A DNA stretch of 64,000 bases from Corallococcus silvisoli (GTDB lineage: Bacteria; Myxococcota; Myxococcia; Myxococcales; Myxococcaceae), in contig NZ_JAAAPJ010000003.1 of NCBI RefSeq assembly GCF_009909145.1, positions 124,001 through 188,000 of the forward strand, given 5' to 3'. Every line of letters starts with the position of its first letter. Within the stretch, counting starts at the first letter, position 1. Position numbers and translations under genes: made by a program. Below, piece by piece: positions 54,224 to 61,564 of this stretch. A model generated the notes under the pieces. That model worked only from the letters and a program-made list of their open reading frames with translations. It did no database searches and was not told the DNA's origin.

Positions 54224-55225
54224 ATGTCACCCTCGTCGCGACTCCCCTTCCCCCTCCGTCTCCGCTCGAACCCCGCCCTCTGGGGTCTGCTGCTCGCGTT
54301 CGCGGGCTGCGGCGGCCGTCCTACGCAACCGCTGTCGGTCCCCGACGCCGGCGCGTGTCTCACCAGCGCCTGCACCGAGGCCGACAGCGGAACGCCTCCG
54401 GATCCATCCGGCCCCCGCGTTCGCATCGCGGCCTTCAACGTGCACCGCCTCTTCGACACCGTCTGTGATTCGGGCTCCTGTGGCGGCTCGGCCTATGAGG
54501 AGCTGCCCACGGAGGCGGAGCTCGCGCAGAAGGTGGACCGGCTCGGCCGGGCCATCACGGCGCTCAACGCGGACGTGGTGATGCTGGAGGAGGTCGAAAC
54601 GCAGAGGTCGTTGGACGCACTCCAGGCCCACACGCCCGGCTTCGACTACTCCGAGCTGGGCGAGACCGGAGCCCCGGCGTCGGTGGACGTCGCGGTCCTC
54701 TCCCGATACCCCATCATCGAAGTCCGCCACCACCGCGACTACCTCGTCCGGCCGGACGGCTCCTCGACGCGCTTCTCGCGCGAACTGCTCGAAGTGCACG
54801 TGGACGTGAACGGCGAACGGGCCATCGTCTTCGCGGCGCACTTCCGCTCCAAGGTGGACGACGATCCCGGCCGCCGCTTCGCCGAAGCCACCGTCTCCCG
54901 GGACACCGTCACCGCCGTGGCGAAGGAGTTCCCCTCCGCGCTGGTGGTGTTCGGAGGCGACCTCAACGACACCCCGGGCTCGGACGCGATCAACGCCCTG
55001 GAGAAGGACGGCGCCCTGCTGCGCGTCGCCAGCGACCGCCCGGACAGCGAGACGTGGACGTATGTCTATTCCGGCCAGCGGCAGGCCATCGACCACCTCT
55101 TCCTCGCGCGCGGCGGTGGCACCTACGTGCCGGGCTCCTTCCGCGTCGCCCGCGATGGCAACAGCTACGGCGGCTCCGACCACGGCGCCGTGTACGCGGA
55201 CTTCGGGTTCGCCTCGCGCCCCTGA
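54224..55225 (+). CDS. Endonuclease/exonuclease/phosphatase-family lipoprotein
   Basis: 333 residues. The leader ends in lipobox AFAGC, followed by a Cys-containing linker. Residues 65-330 carry the EEP fold motifs: IAAFNVHRLFD (Asn), MLEEVE (metal Glu), DVAVLSRYPI, VFAAHFRSK (His), FGGDLND (Asp/Asn) and SDHGAVYADF (final Asp-His). The RQAIDHLFL block is also standard. All metal and catalytic residues are present, so an active Mg-dependent phosphodiesterase is likely; being lipid-anchored and outside the cytoplasm it may act on extracellular DNA or on phosphate-ester substrates. No neighbour helps to choose. Confidence 0.9.
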   Translation: MSPSSRLPFPLRLRSNPALWGLLLAFAGCGGRPTQPLSVPDAGACLTSACTEADSGTPPDPSGPRVRIAAFNVHRLFDTVCDSGSCGGSAYEELPTEAELAQKVDRLGRAITALNADVVMLEEVETQRSLDALQAHTPGFDYSELGETGAPASVDVAVLSRYPIIEVRHHRDYLVRPDGSSTRFSRELLEVHVDVNGERAIVFAAHFRSKVDDDPGRRFAEATVSRDTVTAVAKEFPSALVVFGGDLNDTPGSDAINALEKDGALLRVASDRPDSETWTYVYSGQRQAIDHLFLARGGGTYVPGSFRVARDGNSYGGSDHGAVYADFGFASRP

Positions 55226-55469
55226 CGCATCCAGGACGCCGGGCCCCGCACACTCCCCCGCCCTTCCCGCGCGGTGCCTGTGGACCACCGCACGAGGCAC
55301 GCGCGGGTTTGATGTATCAATGACAGCCAGGGAATGAGCATCCCTGGCGACCGCTTCCCCGCACGGCCGCCCTCCCTACCTTCCACGCCATGAATGCAAT
55401 CTCATGGCGAGGCGGGTGGGCGACACGCCACCTCCAGTCCCTCCGGCATCCTGTCCCCGGAGGCAGGCC

Positions 55470-56519
55470 ATGATTGAGGTGCGCACGTTCGACGGCGACG
55501 CCCCCGAGGCCTCCTGGTTCCTCAACCGCGTCTGGCAATCCACCTATGGCAGGACGACGCCGCTCCCGGTCTGGGACACCCGCTTCTGCGACTGGCGGCT
55601 GTTCCGGGGCGGACAGGCGCCGCGCGACTACCTGCTGGCCGCCTACGAGGGCCGGACGCTGGTGGGCACCCTCTTCGCGGAGCCCGCGCGCATCCGCCTG
55701 GGGCGCGTGGAAGTGGACGGAAGCCATGGACTCCGGGCCACCGTCGCGCACTCACACCGCGGACAGGGCATCGGTGGCCGGCTGGCGCAGGAGCTGTTGC
55801 GGCGCCACCAGGACCGGGCCGCGCGAATCGCGCTGGGATGCACGACGGGTGAGCTCCGGCCGCGCGGCTTCTGGCAGCGGACCTGGAACACGCGCCTGTT
55901 CCGGGGGCTCGGACTCTGGATGTATGCCTTTGATGCCCAGGCCATGGCCCGCTGGTCGTTCACGCCTCATGAGCGGAAGCTGTTCTCACTGGCACGGCCC
56001 TTCTTGCGCCACCGCTTCCGCGAGGCGGACCCCCGGGACATCCGGCGCTATCGCCCCACCGACCTGGACCGCTGCATGACGCTGGTCCAGCAGATGCTTC
56101 GGCCCGTGACGCTGGGCTGCGCGTACACGGCCGGACAGCTGGCGCACCAACTCCAATATCGAGACGTGCCCCGGACCTTCGTGCTGGAGCAGGACGGCGT
56201 CGTGCGGGGCTTGGTGAGCTCCCACAGCGTCCTGATGACCGGCACCGGGGAGATCACCACGGAGGTCGTGGACCTGGTGGCCTTCGAGGACTCCGTGTCC
56301 GCCACCGACCGGCAGCGGCTCCTCCAGGTGGCGATGCAGGACATGGAGCAACGGGGCGTGGCCTGCGCCGGGATGCTGCGGGGCCCCGGCCTGCCCACCT
56401 CCCTGCTGTTGCGCGCGGGCTGGGTGCCGCTCCCCCGCCGCGCGAAGGTGACGTGCCTGCTGCCCACCAGCGATATGGAGCTCCCCGCGGCCCCGCGTGT
56501 CTTCACGCACCTGCACTGA
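55470..56519 (+). CDS. GNAT-family N-acetyltransferase
   Basis: 349 residues from the ATG at 55470, which has CGGAGG about six bases upstream; an in-frame ATG at 55404 would add a Pro-rich leader with no ribosome binding site. The acetyl-CoA loop RGQGIGG (about residue 93-99) follows the strand LRATVAHSH, typical of GNAT motif A. The protein is twice the size of a simple GNAT; the second half (about 180-349) has a weaker GNAT-like pattern with DLVAFEDSV and LLQVAMQDMEQRG, so it may be a tandem GNAT. Substrate unknown. Its 3' end overlaps the convergent glycosyltransferase gene by 17 bases. Confidence 0.82.
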   Translation: MIEVRTFDGDAPEASWFLNRVWQSTYGRTTPLPVWDTRFCDWRLFRGGQAPRDYLLAAYEGRTLVGTLFAEPARIRLGRVEVDGSHGLRATVAHSHRGQGIGGRLAQELLRRHQDRAARIALGCTTGELRPRGFWQRTWNTRLFRGLGLWMYAFDAQAMARWSFTPHERKLFSLARPFLRHRFREADPRDIRRYRPTDLDRCMTLVQQMLRPVTLGCAYTAGQLAHQLQYRDVPRTFVLEQDGVVRGLVSSHSVLMTGTGEITTEVVDLVAFEDSVSATDRQRLLQVAMQDMEQRGVACAGMLRGPGLPTSLLLRAGWVPLPRRAKVTCLLPTSDMELPAAPRVFTHLH

Positions 56520-57633
56520 CGCGCCCGCGCGAGCGCTGGACCCTCCGCCCCAGCCAGACACCCCACCCCGCCACGGTCCGCACGCCCCCGCCAGAGCAGA
56601 CGCACAGCGCCGGCAGGACGAGCAGCAGGTACTGCGGCCACTTGGTGTTCCACAGCAGCAGGAACACCAGCCCGACGACGGCGCCCACGGCCCACACGGG
56701 CCGCTCGCGCCATGTCCTCGGCAGGCCCACGCACGCCAGCGCCAGCAGCGCCCATGCGTTGAAGTCCGTGAGGTAGATGCCCTCCTGCGAGCGCGACAGC
56801 CACGGGCTCACGAGGAACGCCAGCGGCTGATACCAGGGCAGCGCGCTGCGGCGCACATGCTCGCCATGTGAGTAGTCCCAGTGGAACGAGATGGACTCCC
56901 ACAGGGACGCGAACGGCGAGGACCACAGCGCGGGGTTCACGAGCACGAACACCGCCGCCGTCGGCACGACGATGGCGGCCCACGCGCGCCACCGCGTCCT
57001 CGCGCCCGTCACCAGGAACGGCAGGAACGTGAGCCCGCCCACCAGCCCATAGGGGTACTTCCCCGCCGCCGCCAGACCGAGCAACGCGCCGGACACCGCG
57101 GTCCAGCCCGGCGCGAAGCCGCTCCGCCGGGCGCGCTCGAAGGCGAGCAGCGCGAGCACCGCGAAGAGCCCGGGCACCGCCTCCAGATAGGCCTGGGCCG
57201 TGTACTTCGTGTGGTACGGGTCCCACGCGAGCAGGAGCGCTCCCAACGGATCCACCAGCGCCACCAGCCCCACCTGGAGCACTCCGGCCACCGCGGACAG
57301 GCCTCGGGTCACCCGGAACGCGGGGCGCGCGGCGTCAGGCAGGGGTTGCCCCATGGGCACGTTCGCCCAGTCCGGCTCGGGCGCGCCTGACACCCGCACC
57401 GCCTCCGCGAAGAGCAGCTTCACCAGCGGCGGATGTTCGAAGTTCTCCCGCACCTCGCCCACGTCGCCCCAGCGGCCCTGCTCCAACAGGCGGGCATAGG
57501 TGTAGGCGATGGGCAGGTAGGTCGCCTCGTCGAAGTCCTGCGACAGCCGTTCGACCGCCCGGGCGCGTTGCCAGACAGCGACCAGGACGGCGACCAAGGC
57601 GACGAGGACGGCCAGCAGGCGCGCGCGGGACAC
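56503..57633 (-). CDS. GT-C (ArnT/PMT-like) membrane glycosyltransferase
   Basis: About 376 residues if it starts at the GTG at 57633, directly before the first membrane segment; longer in-frame starts (for example the ATG at 57762) would add a Gly/Pro/Arg-rich leader that overlaps the divergent gene start. The first extracytoplasmic loop has SQDFDEATYLPIA with the DxD/DE-like acidic motif and FEHPPLVKLLF, the pattern of lipid-phosphate-sugar-dependent transferases (PMT, ArnT and relatives). About eight to ten hydrophobic segments follow. It should move a sugar from a polyprenyl-phosphate donor to a cell-surface acceptor; which one cannot be told. It is shorter than ArnT or PMT (about 550 or more), lacking their large C-terminal domain. 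Confidence 0.75.
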   Translation of the reverse strand: MSRARLLAVLVALVAVLVAVWQRARAVERLSQDFDEATYLPIAYTYARLLEQGRWGDVGEVRENFEHPPLVKLLFAEAVRVSGAPEPDWANVPMGQPLPDAARPAFRVTRGLSAVAGVLQVGLVALVDPLGALLLAWDPYHTKYTAQAYLEAVPGLFAVLALLAFERARRSGFAPGWTAVSGALLGLAAAGKYPYGLVGGLTFLPFLVTGARTRWRAWAAIVVPTAAVFVLVNPALWSSPFASLWESISFHWDYSHGEHVRRSALPWYQPLAFLVSPWLSRSQEGIYLTDFNAWALLALACVGLPRTWRERPVWAVGAVVGLVFLLLWNTKWPQYLLLVLPALCVCSGGGVRTVAGWGVWLGRRVQRSRGRVSAGA

Positions 57634-57760
57634 GCCTGCACGGATATCACGGCGCCGCCTCGCTGGAGCGGGAGGAGGAACCGCTCCGCCCGGGCACCGC
57701 CCCCCAAGCAGCCAGGGTGCGGCCCTGGTGGCGCGTGGCCCGACGCCCCAGCTTTGGAGC

Positions 57761-58294
57761 ATGAGAACCGCCCGCATCCTCACCGTCGCCGCCCTGCTCG
57801 CGGGCGGCTCCGCCATCGCCAGGAGCACCGACACCGTGGAGCTGCTGTCGCCCCGGACGACCGTGCGCGCGAGCGTCAACGCGCAGGGCCTCCAGGGCCC
57901 GGACCTGCGACTCCGGATGACGGACAGCGCCCTGCAAGGACAGGCCTTCCAGCAACCCGTGGACCTGAAGCTGTCGGACCGGCGCATCCAGGGCAGCGTG
58001 GACCAGAAGCCGGTGGACCTCTCCGTGCGACAGCGGGACGAGGTGGTGGAGGTGGCGGGCACCTTCGCGGGCAAGCCCTCGTCGCTGACGGTCAGCCCGG
58101 ATGAGATCGCGGGGACGGTGGGGCCGTGCGGCTACAACCTCATCATCGAGCGCGACCGCAAGCACTACATCGGGACGCGGGCCTGCGGCGACCAGCGTGA
58201 GAACAACGTGCACGTCGTCATCCCGAAGGCGCTGGAGCACGAGTCCGCGGCCGGGCGGATGGCCGCGCTCAGCGTGGTGCTCTCCCATCCTTGA
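57761..58294 (+). CDS. Small secreted protein of unknown function
   Basis: 177 residues from the ATG at 57761 (GGAG just upstream, unusually close). A clear signal peptide (about 1-20, VAALLAGGSAIA) indicates export. The mature part is rich in beta-type pattern: short alternating segments such as DLRLRMTDSALQGQAFQQPV and SLTVSPDEIAG that look like repeated strands of about 20 residues. Two cysteines (in GPCGYNL and RACGDQ) may form a disulfide. I do not recognise the family. It is divergent from the glycosyltransferase and followed 44 bases later by the permease gene. Confidence 0.65.
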   Translation: MRTARILTVAALLAGGSAIARSTDTVELLSPRTTVRASVNAQGLQGPDLRLRMTDSALQGQAFQQPVDLKLSDRRIQGSVDQKPVDLSVRQRDEVVEVAGTFAGKPSSLTVSPDEIAGTVGPCGYNLIIERDRKHYIGTRACGDQRENNVHVVIPKALEHESAAGRMAALSVVLSHP

Positions 58295-58338
58295 GCGTGG
58301 GATGGTGCCCGGGGCGCGGGTGTAGTGAAGTCCGCGCC

Positions 58339-59631
58339 GTGTCCCCTCCTCCTTCCGGCGCGGCGCCCGAGCGAACCATCGGGCCCTTCCAACTGCTGGC
58401 CCTGGGCGTCAACGGCATCGTGGGCGTCGGCATCTTCTTCGCGCCCGCGGAGGTCGCGGCGCAGGCCCCGGGCCTGGGCGCGGTGTGGGCCTTCGCGCTC
58501 ACGGGGCTGGCGCTGGTGCCGGTGGCGCTCGCGTTCGCGGTGCTCGGCCGGCGGTTCGACTCGGATGGCGGGCCCGTCGTCTTCGCGCGCGCGGCGTTTG
58601 GCGAGCGCGCGTCCTTCCTGGTCGGCTGGGTGGCCTACGTCAGCGCCTTCCTGAGCACGTCCGCGGTGATGGCGGGACTGGCGCGGGCCGTGGCGCCGTC
58701 GGTGGGGCTGGGAGGCCCGCTGGGCGAGCGGCTGCTGGCCTCCGCGCTGGTGACAGGGCTGGCGGCGCTGGTGGCCTCCGGCATCCGCGTGTCGGCGAAG
58801 ACCTGGACGGGGCTCACGGTGCTCAAGCTGGTGCCGCTGGGCGCGCTGCTGGCCGCGTTCTTCTTCCTGCCGGCCGGACAGGTGCCGCCCCCGGCGCCCG
58901 TGACGGGAGCGTCCTGGCTGAAGGCGGGGCTGACGGTGATGTTCGCCTACCAGGGCTTTGAAATCGTGCCGGTCATCGCCGGGCAGGTGCGCGCGTCGGA
59001 GCGCACGGTGCCCATGGCGACGGTGGGCTCGCTGCTGGTGGCGGTGCTGCTGTACATGGGGCTCGTGTGGGCGTGCGTCGCGGCGCTGCCGGACCTGGCG
59101 CGGGCGACGGCGCCGCTGGCCCAGGCGGCGGAGGTGTGGGGCGGCGCGGGACTGGCGCGGCTGGTGGGCGTGGGCACCAGCGTGTCCGCGCTGGGCATCT
59201 GCGTGGGGATGATGGTGACGACGCCGCGCTACCTGTCCGCGCTGGCCTCCGGGGAGCGCTCGCTGTTCGGGCTGGAGCGCATGTCGGAGTCGGGGGTGCC
59301 CATGCGAGCGCTCGCCGTGACGTGGGCGCTGGTGCTGGGGTTCGTGAACCTGGGCGACCTGTCGGAGCTCTTCGCGCTCTCCGCCATCGCGGTGCTGATG
59401 CAGTTCGGTGTCACCGCCGCGGCGCTCGCGGTGCTGTCGCTGCGCCGGGAGCGCGACCTGCGGCCGGTGCACGCGCTGCTCGCGGTGCCCACGCTGGGGC
59501 TGGGCCTGACGCTGGTGGCGTTCGGCGCGAGCGCTCGCGAGGCGGGGGTGGCTTCGGTGGCGGTGCTCGCGGGGCTCGCGCTGATGCGGCTCTCGCGGCC
59601 GAGGCTCCCCGTGCCCGCCCGCCTGCCCTGA
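58339..59631 (+). CDS. APC-superfamily amino acid permease
   Basis: 430 residues from the GTG at 58339 with GAAG about eight bases upstream; a TTG overlapping the previous stop at 58291 is possible but adds an unlikely Cys-rich leader. About 12 hydrophobic segments. Segment 1 carries GVNGIVGVGIFFAP, the unwound substrate-binding GxG motif of APC transporters, and segment 6 has FAYQGFEIVPVIAGQV. It should import (or exchange) an amino acid or amine across the inner membrane. The sequence is very Ala/Val/Leu-rich. No metabolic neighbour identifies the substrate. Confidence 0.9.
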   Translation: MSPPPSGAAPERTIGPFQLLALGVNGIVGVGIFFAPAEVAAQAPGLGAVWAFALTGLALVPVALAFAVLGRRFDSDGGPVVFARAAFGERASFLVGWVAYVSAFLSTSAVMAGLARAVAPSVGLGGPLGERLLASALVTGLAALVASGIRVSAKTWTGLTVLKLVPLGALLAAFFFLPAGQVPPPAPVTGASWLKAGLTVMFAYQGFEIVPVIAGQVRASERTVPMATVGSLLVAVLLYMGLVWACVAALPDLARATAPLAQAAEVWGGAGLARLVGVGTSVSALGICVGMMVTTPRYLSALASGERSLFGLERMSESGVPMRALAVTWALVLGFVNLGDLSELFALSAIAVLMQFGVTAAALAVLSLRRERDLRPVHALLAVPTLGLGLTLVAFGASAREAGVASVAVLAGLALMRLSRPRLPVPARLP

Positions 59632-59699
59632 GCGCTTCCGCCCGGCCGTGGAGGGGGCAGGCGCGGGGGCGCACCCGCACGTTGTGTTGCGATGGGGGG

Positions 59700-60446
59700 A
59701 TGGGACCGGGAGACTCGCGCGGGGGTTTCGAGGCGATGCTCGGGTATCAGGCGAATGCGCAGTGGCGGGACATGTCCGACTTCGTGGTGCACTTCACGAA
59801 GCCAGGGCCGCCGTACCACGACGCGTACCAGAACATGATGAGCATCCTGGGAGCGCGCACGCTCATCCCCGGCGCGGAGGGCTTTGGCATCGCGCGGCGG
59901 GAGACGGCGGTGGCGGACCGGCACCGCTCGGTGTGCTTCAGCGAGATTCCGCTCGATCAGCTCGCGCGGCTGGTCCAGCGGCGGAGCCTGTACGGCATCG
60001 CCTTCCGCAAGAGCTTCATCCTGTCGCAGGGCGGAGGACCGGTCTGGTACGTCCAATATGGCTCCCCGGCGCACCTGGCGATGCGGCACCAGTTGGATCA
60101 AGCCTTGTCGGCGAGCGAGCCGCACAAGGAGCCGGTGTGGGCGGTGACGCCCTTCGTGGACATCCAGGGGGATGCGCACAACGCGCCCTACAGCTACCGC
60201 TTCGACTGGGAGCGCGAGTGGCGGGTCCCGGGGCTCCTGCGCTTCACGGAGTACGACGTCGCGGCGCTCTTCCTCCCGGAGGAGGTCCACGGCGTGGCGC
60301 GCGACTTCTTCGCCTGGGCGGTGCGCGAGCGCGCGGGCCCGGGCTACTTCTGCCCCGTGTTGGATCCCGGCTGGAAGGCGGAGCAGATCCTGGAGGCGCT
60401 GAAGGAGCAGGCGGAGGCACCGGAGCGCAAGAGCGCCCCGGGCTGA
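59700..60446 (+). CDS. AbiGi-like protein (abortive-infection antitoxin family resemblance)
   Basis: 248 residues from the ATG at 59700 (preceded by a G-run); ATG 59736 is an alternative. The segments DFVVHFTKPG, MMSILGARTLIPG, SVCFSEIPLDQLARL, YGIAFRKSFI and GGPVWYVQYG recall the AbiGi family (antitoxin part of the AbiG abortive-infection system) and the related DUF2971 group. WEREWRVPG later in the chain is also common to that group, whose biochemical role is unknown. No AbiGii-like toxin gene is adjacent: the neighbours are a permease and a convergent lipoprotein gene. It may be a solitary defence-related protein or something unrelated. Confidence in coding is high, in the family moderate. 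Confidence 0.6.
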   Translation: MGPGDSRGGFEAMLGYQANAQWRDMSDFVVHFTKPGPPYHDAYQNMMSILGARTLIPGAEGFGIARRETAVADRHRSVCFSEIPLDQLARLVQRRSLYGIAFRKSFILSQGGGPVWYVQYGSPAHLAMRHQLDQALSASEPHKEPVWAVTPFVDIQGDAHNAPYSYRFDWEREWRVPGLLRFTEYDVAALFLPEEVHGVARDFFAWAVRERAGPGYFCPVLDPGWKAEQILEALKEQAEAPERKSAPG

Positions 60447-60635
60447 CGCAGACAGCGTGCGGTCCTTCGTGAGGGGTCACCGCCCCCATCAAGCCGAAGC
60501 CGCATCGGAAGCGCTCGAGGGCCCGCCTTGCGCGGTGCGCACACGCCTTCTCCCGAAGCTCCCTCCGGGAGAAGCACGTGCCTCCAGGCGGCTGAGCCAC
60601 CTCGGGGACGACTCCCGAAGGCGGCCCTCCTGCCA

Positions 60636-61562
60636 TCAGCGAGCGACGACGGCCCCGTTCAGCGCGAGGAAGTCCACGCCGCCGCGCGCGTCGCGCAACA
60701 CCACCCACAGCTGCGCGGGCCCGGGCGTGGTCGGCGCCGTCCAGGTGTTCTCGCTGAAGGACTCGGTCTCGTCCTCGCCCCGGCCGGTGCGGTCCGCCTC
60801 GAAGTCGCCCGTGGTGGAGTACCAGGAGACGCGCAGGCTCTCACGCCGCTCGACGAGTGACTGGGAGACCACGTCGAACACCACGTACGTCTCCGCCGAG
60901 GGCTCCACGTCCTCCGGGCCACTCCAGCGGGCGCGCCAGGTCACGGTGGCTCCGGCGGGCAGCGCGTCGAGCGCCACCGGGGCGCCGTCCACCTGCGCGG
61001 TCACCTCCAGCAGGTGCGGGGCGAGGTTGGGCACATAGCGCTCGCGGAAGTCGCGGGCCACCTCGGGGCTGGCGCCCACCAGGTTGCAGCGGATGCGCTC
61101 GAGCGCCACCGCCGGGTCCGACCCCGGCAGGTCCACGCGCACCGGCAGGTAGTAGCCGCCGGTGACGTCCGCATCATGCGGGCGGAAGGGCGGCTCGCCC
61201 GGGCGGGGCGCCGGTGTGTCCGGACCGAACAGGGTGCATGCATCCGCGGGCACCTCTCCCGACGTCTCCGGGCCGCGACCGCCGAAGGCGCGCACATCCT
61301 TGCCCAGGCAGCTGGCGCCCACCACGTTGTTCTCCGTGGCGGGCTTGGAGGTGGCGCAGGTGGACCAGCTCAGCGCGGGCGCGCCGTCCGCCATCGCCAC
61401 CAGCGCGCGGTACGCCACGACTTCTCCGGGGCGTGCCTCCGCGGGCGTGGCCTTCACGGCGAGAATGCGGGGCTCGGTGATGCGCGAGGAGCGGGTGCCG
61501 AAGTCCGGGCGGCAGCCCACGGCGAGCACGGCCACGGCGAGGAGGGTCTGGAGAGCTTTCAT
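60636..61562 (-). CDS. Lipoprotein downstream of a TonB-dependent receptor
   Basis: 308 residues. Signal peptide with lipobox LAVGC (Cys17), so lipid-anchored. The mature protein has two Ig-like beta-rich parts (about 30-150 with ILAVKATPAEARPGEVVAYRAL, and about 200-305 with LLEVTAQVDGA, ATVTWRARWSGPE and LWVVLRDARGGVDFL) and two or more cysteines in between. No enzyme motif. The start codon lies two bases after the stop of the upstream receptor gene, so they form an operon. Probably a surface partner or substrate-capturing lipoprotein for that receptor; the family is not named here. Confidence 0.8.
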   Translation of the reverse strand: MKALQTLLAVAVLAVGCRPDFGTRSSRITEPRILAVKATPAEARPGEVVAYRALVAMADGAPALSWSTCATSKPATENNVVGASCLGKDVRAFGGRGPETSGEVPADACTLFGPDTPAPRPGEPPFRPHDADVTGGYYLPVRVDLPGSDPAVALERIRCNLVGASPEVARDFRERYVPNLAPHLLEVTAQVDGAPVALDALPAGATVTWRARWSGPEDVEPSAETYVVFDVVSQSLVERRESLRVSWYSTTGDFEADRTGRGEDETESFSENTWTAPTTPGPAQLWVVLRDARGGVDFLALNGAVVAR

Positions 61563-61564
61563 CG

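Noticed and set aside
57647..58288. A minus-strand frame opposite the small secreted protein
   Set aside because: The plus-strand frame has a clear signal peptide and normal codon use; the minus frame is Arg/His-rich with no domain.
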